NCBI GenBank assembly: GCA_900696465.1
Contig: CAADGE010000023.1
Coordinates: forward strand, 161,644-225,643
DNA from: an uncultured Planctomycetota bacterium
Lineage (GTDB): Bacteria > Planctomycetota > Phycisphaerae > UBA1845 > UTPLA1
Length of the DNA: 64,000 nt
Direction: 5' to 3'
The position numbers and the translations under genes are program-made. This document shows, piece after piece, positions 29,827 to 38,938 of this stretch (position 1 is the stretch's first letter; the number at the start of each line of letters is the position of its first letter). A model generated the notes under the pieces. That model was not told the DNA's origin. It saw only the letters and a program-made list of their open reading frames with translations, and did no database searches.

Positions 29827-31589
29827 GACGCACGGCGCTGATTCTGGCAGCCCACGGAAGCCGTCATGAGCCGACGGTCAACGCGCTCGTGTGCGAATGG
29901 GCTGCGTTGCTCTGTTCGTTTCGGCCGGCGGGGACGCAGGCCACTACGTGTTGCGCGGCGTTTGATGAAGTGGTCGCCGCGTTTCATCAGGGAACGCCGA
30001 CGTTCGCGCAGGTTCTGGATGACCTTTCCGCCGAACGCGTCGTGGTTGTGCCGGTGATGAGCAGCGAGGGGTATTACTGCAACGAGTTCCTGCCGGCGGA
30101 GCTGGCGAAGAATCGGCGCTATGCCGAGGTGGAGTTGACCATCACGAAACCGGTCGGCCTACACCCGGACATGGTCGGGCTGGTCGAGACGCGGGCGCTG
30201 GAACTGGCGGACGAGTTTGCCGTGCGTGCGGGGACTTCATCGCTGGCTGTCGTGGGGCATGGTACGAAGCGCAATCCTCAGAGCCGCGTCGCTACCGAGC
30301 GCCTGGTCGATGCCCTGCGACTTCGAGGACAGTTTGCCGAGGTTCATGCGTTTTTCCTCGACGAGCCGCCGGGCGTGGAAGAAATCCGTCTGCGCATGTC
30401 CTGCCGCGAGATTCTGGTGGTGCCGTTTCTCATCAGCGGAGGACCACATGCAACGAGGGACATTCCCGTGCGGTTCGGCGCTGCTGTCGATCCAGAACAA
30501 GGCCCGCCGTTTGCTGTCGATGTAATGGGGCGACCCATCCTCTGTGACACGGCCATCGGCACGGATGCCCGAATGCTGAAGATCATCTCGTCACTTGCGT
30601 CGGAAGCATTGTCAACGGAGCTGCACGATGCGAATCACTCCTGTGCTCCTCCGAAACTGACTACGCGAAGCATCCCGCGACGGGACCACGTAGCGATGGT
30701 CCTGGGAACGCGCGGCAGCAGACTCGCACGGTGGCAGGCCCAGCATGTGGCAAGATTGCTTCACGGGCTGGGCGCAGCAGTTGAGATTCTCGAGCTTTCC
30801 ACGCTGGGCGACCGCGTCCTCGATCGGGCCATCCGCGATCTGCCCTCCGACGCGCCATTTACAGGTGACATCGAAGAGGTACTTCTTTCCGGCGAGATTG
30901 ATCTCGCGGTTCACAGTCTCAAGGACCTGCCGGTTGCCAAAACCCCCGGCCTCGCCATCGCCGCCGTCCTGCCGCGCGGATCAGTGACGGAGTCACTTGT
31001 ATCGCACGATGGACTGACTTTGTCGCAGTTGCAGCCGGGCGCCACCGTCGGCACAAGCAGTCCGCGGCGCGTGGCGCAATTGCTGGCAGTCCGACCAGAC
31101 CTGGTCGCGCTGCCGATCCGCGGTGCCGTCGATGATCGCGTACGTCAGGTGCGAGGCGGAGCTTTCGACGCGGCGATCCTCGCCACGGCCGGCCTCGAAC
31201 GACTCAGCATGCTGGATGCGGCAGCGGAAGAATTGTCGCTCGATGCTTTTCTCCCCGCTCCCGCACAGGGAGCCATGGTCGTTCAGTGCCGTTCAGATGA
31301 CACCCGGATGATCGACTTTTGCCGGGCGGTGGATGACAGCGCCACGCGGTCAGCGGTCACGGCGGAGCTTGAATTCCTCCGACCGTTTGAGCACAGCGAG
31401 ACATTTGTCGCCGCGGCGCTGGCAAAATGCGAAGGTGCTCGTATTACACTCCGAGCACGGTTGCTGTCGTTGGACGGACGGTTTCGACGGGATGTTGTCG
31501 TAAGTGGAGTTCATCCGATCGAAGCCGCGCAGGCGGCGCTCGCGCGCTTTGACGAGATAATCGAAACACATCCGGAGCCGCAGCGATGA
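29823..31589 (+). CDS. hemC: Fusion: sirohydrochlorin ferrochelatase-like (CbiX/SirB) + porphobilinogen deaminase (HemC)
   Basis: From the ATG at 29823 this is 588 residues. Residues 1-285 are a two-lobed CbiX/SirB-like domain: LAAHGSRHEPTVNALV, VVVVPVMSSEGYYCNEFLP, SLAVVGHGTKRNPQSR, then LVVPFLISGGPHATRDIP. It would insert iron into sirohydrochlorin. Residues about 290-588 are HemC: LGTRGSRLARWQAQHV, VHSLKDLP (substrate Lys-Asp), GTSSPRR, then RGAVDDRVRQ. Where HemC normally has the cofactor-binding GGC(Q/R)xPIG, this protein has HSETFVAA, with Glu526 at the Cys position. The nearest Cys is C536. The ferrochelatase and deaminase act at distant steps of one pathway, so the fusion fits the siroheme operon. 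Confidence 0.88.
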   Translation: MRRTALILAAHGSRHEPTVNALVCEWAALLCSFRPAGTQATTCCAAFDEVVAAFHQGTPTFAQVLDDLSAERVVVVPVMSSEGYYCNEFLPAELAKNRRYAEVELTITKPVGLHPDMVGLVETRALELADEFAVRAGTSSLAVVGHGTKRNPQSRVATERLVDALRLRGQFAEVHAFFLDEPPGVEEIRLRMSCREILVVPFLISGGPHATRDIPVRFGAAVDPEQGPPFAVDVMGRPILCDTAIGTDARMLKIISSLASEALSTELHDANHSCAPPKLTTRSIPRRDHVAMVLGTRGSRLARWQAQHVARLLHGLGAAVEILELSTLGDRVLDRAIRDLPSDAPFTGDIEEVLLSGEIDLAVHSLKDLPVAKTPGLAIAAVLPRGSVTESLVSHDGLTLSQLQPGATVGTSSPRRVAQLLAVRPDLVALPIRGAVDDRVRQVRGGAFDAAILATAGLERLSMLDAAAEELSLDAFLPAPAQGAMVVQCRSDDTRMIDFCRAVDDSATRSAVTAELEFLRPFEHSETFVAAALAKCEGARITLRARLLSLDGRFRRDVVVSGVHPIEAAQAALARFDEIIETHPEPQR

Positions 31590-33097
31590 AGTGCGATGCA
31601 GGAAAGGTCTATCTCGTCGGCGCTGGGCCCGGCGATCCGGGATTGATCACGGTCCGCGGGCTCGAACTCCTGCGGCAGGCGGATGTCATCCTCCATGATC
31701 GGCTCATTCCGCACGAGCTGCTACGTGAGGCACGGGCCGATGCAATCATCACCGATGTGGGAAAGTTCCCCGGCTCGCATCGTCTCGCGCAGGACGAGAT
31801 CAACGCCCTGCTGATCAATCATGCACGCGCCGGGCGATGCGTCGTGCGACTCAAGGGAGGCGATCCCTTCGTATTCGGACGCGGGTTCGAAGAGTTGTCT
31901 GCGTGCCATGATGTCGGCATCGCGTGTGAGGTCGTCCCCGGTGTTTCCAGTGCCGTGGCAGGCCCGACTGCGGCGGGCATTCCCATTACCCATCGCGGCG
32001 TCGCTCGGAATTTCGCCGTCGTCACCGCGCGCACGGGTGAATCGGACGATGCATCTGATCTGGACTATGCGGCACTTGCTCGCATTGACACGCTCATCGT
32101 CCTGATGGGCCGGGGCAATCTGCGCGAGGTTGCCGCCGGGCTGACTGCCGCGGGGCGCGATGCTTCAACGCCGGTCGCATGCATTGAGCAGGCCACTACT
32201 TCGGCGCAGCGCGTCGTCGCCGGCGTGCTTTGCGACATCGCCGATCATGTCGATGAGGCCGGCCTTCGTCCTCCTGTAGTCACGGTCATAGGCGAGGTCG
32301 CGCGATATGCCGGTTCGACGGCCTTGCCTGGCTCAACGAGCGAAGTCCTGTCCGGGCGAGTCGTCGCCGTGACTGGAACGAAGACGATCAATCAGCATCT
32401 GCGGGCCTCCTTGGAGCCGCGCGGTGCGAAGGTAATCGAGTGCCCATTGATCGACATCGAATTCGAGGCCGCCGATAAGGCAGCGGAAATGCTGTCGCAT
32501 TTGCACAAATACGACTGGCTGGTCTTCACGTCCGTACACGGGGCGCGCGGCTTTGTAAGTGCCATGCAGCGATGCGCGATGGACATCGTAACGCTGAGAA
32601 GCGCGCAGATCGCTGCCGTCGGCCCGTCCACGCGAGACGAATTGTCAGCATACGGTTTGCGCGTTGACTTCATGCCGACGAGATTCTGCGCCGCCGCGCT
32701 GGTTGAACAGCTTGGCCCGCAGGTATCCGCCCGGCGCGTGCTGCTGCCGTGCGGCGACCATGCCCGGCCGGAACTTGCGGAAGGACTCTCCACGGCCGGT
32801 GCATGGGTGGATCGGCTGCTTGTGTACCGCAACGTGCCGCATCGGCCCGCGGCGGAAATGCTGGAGCAAGCCGGCGCGGCGGATATCGTCGTGCTCTCAA
32901 GCCCGACGGCTGTGAGACAGTTTATCGAGGTGGGGTTGGCGGCGCGCGGTGTGAGCATCGCGTGTCTGGGTCCGACCACGGCCTCGGCAGCACGACGCGC
33001 AGGTCTTCCTGTCAGTGTTGTTGCCGAGGACCATCGCGCCGAAGGTATGGTCCATGCGCTGGAGGCGTTCTTCAGTTGTTGTGAGGTGTTGCCATGA
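31586..33097 (+). CDS. cobA/hemD: Fusion: uroporphyrinogen-III methyltransferase (CobA/SUMT) + uroporphyrinogen-III synthase (HemD)
   Basis: The 503-residue protein has a SUMT domain at residues 1-250: VYLVGAGPGDPGLITVRG, HDRL, RLKGGDPFVFGRG, VVPGVSSAVAGPTAAGIPITHRG, then IVLMGRGN. It methylates uroporphyrinogen III to precorrin-2. Residues about 255-503 are a HemD fold (GRVVAVTGTK, DWLVFTSVHGARGF, IAAVGPSTRDEL, then VVLSSPTAVRQF). HemD closes the ring to uroporphyrinogen III. This fusion order is known in several bacteria. No precorrin-2 dehydrogenase domain is attached, so oxidation to sirohydrochlorin must come from elsewhere. ATGA overlaps couple it on both sides. Confidence 0.92.
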   Translation: MKCDAGKVYLVGAGPGDPGLITVRGLELLRQADVILHDRLIPHELLREARADAIITDVGKFPGSHRLAQDEINALLINHARAGRCVVRLKGGDPFVFGRGFEELSACHDVGIACEVVPGVSSAVAGPTAAGIPITHRGVARNFAVVTARTGESDDASDLDYAALARIDTLIVLMGRGNLREVAAGLTAAGRDASTPVACIEQATTSAQRVVAGVLCDIADHVDEAGLRPPVVTVIGEVARYAGSTALPGSTSEVLSGRVVAVTGTKTINQHLRASLEPRGAKVIECPLIDIEFEAADKAAEMLSHLHKYDWLVFTSVHGARGFVSAMQRCAMDIVTLRSAQIAAVGPSTRDELSAYGLRVDFMPTRFCAAALVEQLGPQVSARRVLLPCGDHARPELAEGLSTAGAWVDRLLVYRNVPHRPAAEMLEQAGAADIVVLSSPTAVRQFIEVGLAARGVSIACLGPTTASAARRAGLPVSVVAEDHRAEGMVHALEAFFSCCEVLP

Positions 33098-34128
33098 GTG
33101 AGCGAAACTCATTTTTCTCGGCCGGCGGGGACGCCGGTCGCTACGAAACGTCGTCCGGCAGCTACAGTCGAAAGCGGCGTATTCGCGGGAGGGCGGGCCT
33201 GCGCGACATGGTACGAGAGACGTCGCTGTCGGTGCGCGATCTGATCTGCCCGATGTTCATCGCGGAGAATGCCGCGGACGCCGGACCGGTGGCATCAATG
33301 CCAGGCGTGGTGCGACATCGGCTGGATGATCTGGAGCGCGAGATCGAGCAGGTGGCCGCGCGGCGCATTCCGGCGGTGCTGCTTTTCGGGATACCATCGC
33401 ACAAAGACGCGCAGGGCAGCGGGGCGTACGACAGCAACGGCGTGATTCCTGCGGCGATCCGGCGGATCAAAGCGTCACGAGAGGACCTGATCGTCGTCGC
33501 GGACGTTTGTCTGTGCGAGTACACGGATCATGGCCACTGCGGCATCGTGCGCGAGGATCACATCGACAACGACGAGACACTGCCGCTGCTTGCAAAGGCG
33601 GCGGTTGCTTATGCCGACGCCGGGGCGGACGTGGTCGCGCCCAGTGCAATGATGGACGGCCAGGTCGCCGCGATCCGATCCGCGCTGGATGCGAACGGCC
33701 GCCACGAGACGGCGATTCTTTCATACGCGGTCAAATACGCTTCGGCGTTGTACGGCCCCTTCCGTGATGCGGCGGCCTGCGCGCCGAAGTTCGGCGACCG
33801 ACGCAGCCATCAGATGGATCCGGCCAACGTGCGCGAGGCACTGGCCGAAGCAGAAGCGGATGTGGCCGAGGGTGCGGATCTGCTCATGGTCAAACCGGCT
33901 GGGGCCTATCTTGACGTTATCGCGGCGGTGCGACAGCGATGCCCGCAGGTACCGCTGGCGGCCTATCAGGTCAGCGGCGAGTACAGCATGATCAAGGCGG
34001 CGGCGGCCAACGGGTGGATTGACGAGCGGCGTGTTGTGATCGAGACGCTGACGGCCATCAAGCGCGCCGGTGCGGATATCATCATTACTTACTTCGCGAA
34101 GGATGCGGCGGAGTATCTGCATTCGTAA
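33094..34128 (+). CDS. hemB: Delta-aminolevulinic acid dehydratase (porphobilinogen synthase)
   Basis: The 344-residue enzyme condenses two 5-aminolevulinates to porphobilinogen. The catalytic-site zinc motif is present as DVCLCEYTDHGHCG, so it belongs to the zinc-dependent class. The Schiff-base lysines lie in LSYAVKYASALYGPFRDA and LLMVKPAGAYLD, and the conserved GVIPAAIRRIK and YQVSGEYSMIKAA segments are intact. A polar 25-residue N-terminal arm precedes the barrel. It overlaps cobA-hemD by ATGA and is followed by hemL after 4 bases. Confidence 0.95.
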   Translation: MSERNSFFSAGGDAGRYETSSGSYSRKRRIRGRAGLRDMVRETSLSVRDLICPMFIAENAADAGPVASMPGVVRHRLDDLEREIEQVAARRIPAVLLFGIPSHKDAQGSGAYDSNGVIPAAIRRIKASREDLIVVADVCLCEYTDHGHCGIVREDHIDNDETLPLLAKAAVAYADAGADVVAPSAMMDGQVAAIRSALDANGRHETAILSYAVKYASALYGPFRDAAACAPKFGDRRSHQMDPANVREALAEAEADVAEGADLLMVKPAGAYLDVIAAVRQRCPQVPLAAYQVSGEYSMIKAAAANGWIDERRVVIETLTAIKRAGADIIITYFAKDAAEYLHS

Positions 34129-34132
34129 TCTC

Positions 34133-35413
34133 ATGATGACGCGCAATGACGAACTCTGGCGGAGTGCTTTATCGCTGATGCCCGGCGGAGTGAGTTCGCC
34201 GGTGCGCGCCTTCGGCAGTGTGGGGGGCGTCCCACGGATCATCGAGCGCGCACAAGGTTGCCGATTCTACGATGTCGATGGCCGCGAATACATCGACTAC
34301 ATCGGCTCGTGGGGGGCGATGATCCTCGGTCACGCGGCCCCGCAGGTCGTGTCTGCGATGACGGAATGTCTCATGGGCGGCACCTCGTTCGGCACGCCCT
34401 CGACGATCGAGATCGAGCTGGCGGCGGAGATCACCTCGCGGATGCCGTCGATCGAGAAGATTCGCTTTGTGAGCAGCGGCACCGAAGCAGTCATGAGTGC
34501 CATGCGCCTGGCCCGCGCCGCCACCGGTCGCGAGCACATTATCAAGTTCACCGGATGCTACCACGGCCATGCAGACGCCCTGCTCGTGCAGGCGGGCAGC
34601 GGCGTCGCCACCCTTGGCCTGCCGGATTCTCCGGGCGTCACGCGCGGCAGCGTCGAGACGACCCTGACGGCACCCTACAACGATCTTGCCGCGGTGAAAA
34701 AACTGTTTGACGCGCATCGCGGCCAGATCGCGGCGGTCATCATCGAGCCGATCGCGGGCAACATGGGCGTCGTGTCCGGCGACGACGAGTTTATTCACGG
34801 CATCCACGAATTGACGACCTCTCATGGCGCGCTGCTGATCTTCGACGAAGTGATGTCCGGCTTTCGCGTCGCGCCGGGCGGTGCACAGGCGCACTACGGC
34901 GTCACGCCGGACCTGACCACACTGGGCAAGGTCATCGGCGGCGGTCTTCCGGTCGGAGCGTACGGCGGGCGAGCAGAATTGATGGACCTCGTCGCACCGG
35001 CCGGGCCGGTCTATCAGGCGGGCACGCTCTCGGGCAATCCGCTGGCCATGACCGCCGGACTCGCCACGCTCAGGGCACTCGATGATCAGGCGTATGCGGC
35101 GCTGAGCGGCGTATCAACTGAACTACAGACCGGGCTGGAGCAGGCACTTCGTGCGGAACACGTCCCGGGCATCGTGCAGCGTGCCGGGTCGATGCTTACG
35201 CTCTTCTTTACCGATCAGCCGGTGCGCAATTTCGCCGACGCCCGGGCCGCGGATCATCGACGATTCGCGGCTTTCTTTCACGCCATGCTCGAGCGCGGCA
35301 TACATCTGCCGCCAAGCGGCTACGAGGCGTGGTTCGTAAGCACGGCGCACGATCAGGGTTCGGTCGAAAAGACGCTGATTGCTGTGCGAGCGGCATTCCG
35401 CGACATCCGATGA
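34133..35413 (+). CDS. hemL: Glutamate-1-semialdehyde 2,1-aminomutase
   Basis: From the ATG at 34133 this is 426 residues, the normal HemL length. It is a PLP enzyme that turns glutamate-1-semialdehyde into 5-aminolevulinate. Recognised parts are MPGGVSSPVRAFGSVGG, YIGSWGAMILGHA, SSGTEAVMSAMRLARAATGR, GCYHGHADALLVQAGSG, FDEVMSGFR, and the PLP lysine in TTLGKVIGGGLPVGAYGG. It is the last gene of the operon. With hemA, hemB, hemC and hemD, the whole route from Glu-tRNA to uroporphyrinogen III is encoded here. It is convergent with asnB after 24 bases, and no intrinsic terminator is visible. Confidence 0.95.
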   Translation: MMTRNDELWRSALSLMPGGVSSPVRAFGSVGGVPRIIERAQGCRFYDVDGREYIDYIGSWGAMILGHAAPQVVSAMTECLMGGTSFGTPSTIEIELAAEITSRMPSIEKIRFVSSGTEAVMSAMRLARAATGREHIIKFTGCYHGHADALLVQAGSGVATLGLPDSPGVTRGSVETTLTAPYNDLAAVKKLFDAHRGQIAAVIIEPIAGNMGVVSGDDEFIHGIHELTTSHGALLIFDEVMSGFRVAPGGAQAHYGVTPDLTTLGKVIGGGLPVGAYGGRAELMDLVAPAGPVYQAGTLSGNPLAMTAGLATLRALDDQAYAALSGVSTELQTGLEQALRAEHVPGIVQRAGSMLTLFFTDQPVRNFADARAADHRRFAAFFHAMLERGIHLPPSGYEAWFVSTAHDQGSVEKTLIAVRAAFRDIR

Positions 35414-35437
35414 GGCCGCGACCATGATGCTGCGTGA

Positions 35438-37327
35438 TTACAGGTACCGCCGCGCCCAGTGTTCAAGAAAGAGAATCGCCCAGAGCTGGCTGCCGAAGTC
35501 GATCCACGGTCGGCGCTGTGCCCGCAGCATCCAGCGAAGTCCGCGGGCGTCGAAGATTCCGTGTGAGGTGAGCGCCCCGCCATCGAGCAGTGCTGCCGTT
35601 TCGTCCAACAGACCGCGCTTGAACCAGCGGCGCACGGGAATCCGGAAGCCCATCTTCGGTCGGTAGAGCAGTTCGCGCGGTACGTAGCGTTCGGCGACCT
35701 TTTTGAGCAGGTACTTTCGCACGCCGCCGCAAATTTTGAGGTCCGTCGACAACGAGGCAGAGAATTCGGTCACCGCGTGATCAAGCAGCGGCACGCGGCA
35801 TTCCAGACTGCACGCCATGCTCGTGCGATCCACCTTCGTCAGGATGTCGTCCGGCAGATACATCCGCAGATCGACGTACTGCGCCGCTTCGACAGCGGGC
35901 CAGCCGCGAGCGACGGCATGTGCCCGATGTTGCTCGAAGACCTCACATCGCCCCATCGTGTCGGCGCGGTAGGACTCCGTCAGTAGACGGTGCATCAGCC
36001 ACGGGCTGCAGAGCACCTGGTGCTCCTCGTGCTGATGCAGCGGCGCATGCGACGCATTGCGAAAGCGTTTGAGAAACTTTGCCTCGGGCGAGAAGATCGC
36101 GCCGGACGATGCGACGATCGCCCGATTCCGCAGTCGGCGAAGCCGCCCGCCGTCGGCAGCAGCTTCGAGCACTTCTTCGTATCGACCGTAGCCGGCGAAG
36201 CTCTCATCGCCGCCGTCGCCGGTCAACACCACCTTGACGTGGCGCGATGCAACCTCGCAGACACGATAACAGGCCAGGGCGGATGAATCGGCGAAGGGCT
36301 CATCGAACTGTCCGACCAGCTTTTCGATCGCCTGCATCGGGTCAAGCCGCACGTGTTCCTCGAAATGCTCCGTTCCGTACTTGCCGGCCAGCACGCGGGC
36401 GAAGGGGAGCTGATCGAAACCGGCTTCTTCAAAACCCACGGAGAAGGTCTTGATGGGTCTGCCGGAGACCTCGCAGGCCAGTGCCGTGACCAGCGAGGAA
36501 TCGACCCCGCCGGAGAGCAACGAGCCGACCTCCACGTCAGACTCCAGATGGCTCTTCACCGCGGCGCGCAGGATCGCATCCAGTCGATCGACGGCCTCTG
36601 ACTCGTCACGCAGTTTCGAGCCCGAGTAATCGGGCTGCCAATAGGACGATACATCGACCGACAACCGATCGTCTTCTCCGACCCTTCGAGCGATCAATCG
36701 ATGTCCCGGTGGAAGTTTGTAGATATCTTCAAAGATAGTCAGCGGGGCCGGCACGTACTTCCAGCGAAGGTAGGTACGAAGGGCTTGCCGACAGATCGCC
36801 GGTCGGGTCGGCAGGATTTCCAGGATCGCCTTCAGCTCCGAGGCGAACAAGAGCGAGTGCCCATCCCGGTAGTAATACAGCGGCTTGATTCCGTTCCGAT
36901 CCCGTGCGAGCGTCAACGCGCCGGTAGATTGATCCAGTATCGCAACGGCGAACATCCCGGCGAGCGATTCGACGAAGCGCGACGCATCTTCCTCGTAAAG
37001 ATGGAGGGCAACTTCACCGTCGCTTCGGGTGCGAAACGAGTGCCCTCGCGTCTGAAGCGATCCACGCAGCGCGCGAAAATTATAGATTTCTCCGTTGTAG
37101 ATAAGAAGCAGGTCGCCGGTTTCGTTCGCAATCGGCTGATGTCCGCTCGCCAGATCAATGATGCTCAGGCGTCGATGCCCCAGAAATGCGCGACGATCAT
37201 CCGCAAGGTAAGCGCCGCGGTCATCCGGACCGCGATGCGACAGGCAATCAATGGCCCGATCCAGACGCGCCTTGTCTTCGAGAAACTCGAATGGCAAAGT
37301 CGATATTCCGCCGAGAATGCCGCACAT
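35438..37327 (-). CDS. asnB: Asparagine synthase (glutamine-hydrolysing) family amidotransferase
   Basis: From the ATG at 37327 this is 629 residues. The N-terminal glutaminase domain has the catalytic Cys2 directly after Met (MCGILGG), then LSHRGPDDRG, GHRRLSIIDLASGHQP and YNGEIYNF. The C-terminal synthase domain has the ATP-binding SLLSGGVDSSLV, LTGDGGDE and the late VPLLDH motif. The size and shape match both AsnB and the amidotransferases of exopolysaccharide/exosortase loci, and the sequence alone does not decide between asparagine and sugar amide formation. It is divergent from a GH20 gene across 75 bases. Confidence 0.9.
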   Translation of the reverse strand: MCGILGGISTLPFEFLEDKARLDRAIDCLSHRGPDDRGAYLADDRRAFLGHRRLSIIDLASGHQPIANETGDLLLIYNGEIYNFRALRGSLQTRGHSFRTRSDGEVALHLYEEDASRFVESLAGMFAVAILDQSTGALTLARDRNGIKPLYYYRDGHSLLFASELKAILEILPTRPAICRQALRTYLRWKYVPAPLTIFEDIYKLPPGHRLIARRVGEDDRLSVDVSSYWQPDYSGSKLRDESEAVDRLDAILRAAVKSHLESDVEVGSLLSGGVDSSLVTALACEVSGRPIKTFSVGFEEAGFDQLPFARVLAGKYGTEHFEEHVRLDPMQAIEKLVGQFDEPFADSSALACYRVCEVASRHVKVVLTGDGGDESFAGYGRYEEVLEAAADGGRLRRLRNRAIVASSGAIFSPEAKFLKRFRNASHAPLHQHEEHQVLCSPWLMHRLLTESYRADTMGRCEVFEQHRAHAVARGWPAVEAAQYVDLRMYLPDDILTKVDRTSMACSLECRVPLLDHAVTEFSASLSTDLKICGGVRKYLLKKVAERYVPRELLYRPKMGFRIPVRRWFKRGLLDETAALLDGGALTSHGIFDARGLRWMLRAQRRPWIDFGSQLWAILFLEHWARRYL

Positions 37328-37402
37328 GCACGTCGCTACCAGGTTATCCGACGAACATCCATTGACGCCGATCGCCGGGGATGGTAAGTCGCCGCCGCAC
37401 AA

Positions 37403-38887
37403 ATGAGTAGGCCGTCATCCATCCTTCCGATTCCACGAACCGTAGCCCTGACGGCCGGCACGCGCCGATGGCCGAAGCGGTTCGAGGTCGATTGCCGCAC
37501 CGAGGCGGCGCGGCCGTTGGCCGACGCCTTCGGGAAACTGTCCGGCGGCGGCGAGGGCGCGATCCGTTTGACACTCCGCGCGAGCGACTCTCCCCTCAGC
37601 GCGCAAAGTTACACGCTGCTACTCGAAACCGACGCCGTGCAAGGACAGGCGAACGACATCGCGGGCTTTCGACACGCCCTCACCACTCTTGAGCAACTCC
37701 TGTCAGAGCCGAACATGCCGATCGGTCGCATCGATGATGCCCCGGCGCTGAAGCTTCGCGGCTTTCATCTGAACTTCGAAAGCTACCGTCGTATGGATTT
37801 CGACACCGCCCTGCGCTTCATCGAAACGGCCACGCGATTCAAGCTCAATGCGTTGCTTGTAGAGTACGGCCCGCGCTTTCCTTTGGAGGCGTACCCGGAC
37901 CTGCGAGACCCTGCCGCGTTGACGCTGCAACAGATCGCTCGGCTCAACGAAGCTGCGGCCGCGAGTGGCATCCAGCTCATTCCGCTCCAGCAGAGTTTGG
38001 CCCACCTTGAATACGTCCTGCGACACGAACGCTTCGCCCATCTGCGAGAACGGCCACCGAAGTTCAACCTGCTCTGTCCGATGCACGACGAGAGTCTGCC
38101 GTTGATCAAGTCCCTCGCAGCGGAGGTGATGGCCGCACATTCCTGCGGCGATTCAGCATTTTTCCACCTCGGCGGAGACGAAGCGCGAAAAATCGGGGAG
38201 TGTCCACGCTGCCGACCGCTCGTCGAAAGGGAAGGCGTCGGTGCGGTCTATGGCCGCTACATGGGGCATCTCGCACGCTGGGTCCTCGAGCGGGGACGGC
38301 GACCGATCATCTGGGACGACGTAGTCTGTGCGCATCCAGATGCGCTGGATCATCTTCCGAGGGAAACAATCATCCAGTACTGGGATTACATCGCCGTCGC
38401 CGACCCGACGCCGGTATTGATCCCGAGGATGTCACATACACAGGGAGGGCCGCGTGTCGCGCACGACTGGTCGTGGAGCGTACCAGGGCGACGTAAAAAA
38501 CTGCCGACGGTCGTGCAGGATGTGATGCGAAACTACTCAAAGCCGTCACGGCTTCGGGCGTCTCTCGGCGACGACTTTCTGAAGCAGTACGGGACATACC
38601 TCGGACCCGGTTTCCCGAAGTTGATCCGCGCTCTGCCCTATCTTGAGTATTACCAGGACCGCGGTTTCGACGTGATCACCAGCCCCACCGGCATGGGTAA
38701 CGGCGATACGGAAGACGGCACGCCGAATTTCGATCGCTTTGAAGCCAACATCCGTACACATGCACAGCGTTGCAACAGGAACGGTCGCGCCCTCGGCATC
38801 CTCGCCACGGCCTGGTACGACGTGCCACCGGAATTGCTCTACCAGCCGCTTGTGCGCACGGCGATGTGCGGATGGACGGGTCGATGA
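37403..38887 (+). CDS. Glycoside hydrolase family 20-like (hexosaminidase-type) protein
   Basis: The 494-residue protein starts at the ATG at 37403 and has no signal peptide. An N-terminal alpha/beta domain leads to a TIM barrel that starts with KLRGFHLNFESYRRMDFDTA. The GH20 acid motif is HLGGDEA (family HxGxDE), followed by GRYMGHLARWVLERGRRPIIWDD. GH20 enzymes remove terminal N-acetylhexosamine, and the Asp-Glu pair is catalytic. A cytoplasmic location suggests a role in recycling imported or cell-wall fragments. It is divergent from asnB. Confidence 0.85.
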   Translation: MSRPSSILPIPRTVALTAGTRRWPKRFEVDCRTEAARPLADAFGKLSGGGEGAIRLTLRASDSPLSAQSYTLLLETDAVQGQANDIAGFRHALTTLEQLLSEPNMPIGRIDDAPALKLRGFHLNFESYRRMDFDTALRFIETATRFKLNALLVEYGPRFPLEAYPDLRDPAALTLQQIARLNEAAAASGIQLIPLQQSLAHLEYVLRHERFAHLRERPPKFNLLCPMHDESLPLIKSLAAEVMAAHSCGDSAFFHLGGDEARKIGECPRCRPLVEREGVGAVYGRYMGHLARWVLERGRRPIIWDDVVCAHPDALDHLPRETIIQYWDYIAVADPTPVLIPRMSHTQGGPRVAHDWSWSVPGRRKKLPTVVQDVMRNYSKPSRLRASLGDDFLKQYGTYLGPGFPKLIRALPYLEYYQDRGFDVITSPTGMGNGDTEDGTPNFDRFEANIRTHAQRCNRNGRALGILATAWYDVPPELLYQPLVRTAMCGWTGR

Positions 38888-38938
38888 AACGAGCAGGCGA
38901 GCAATAGCACTTGAGTCGGCCTGACGATTCGTGTACGG

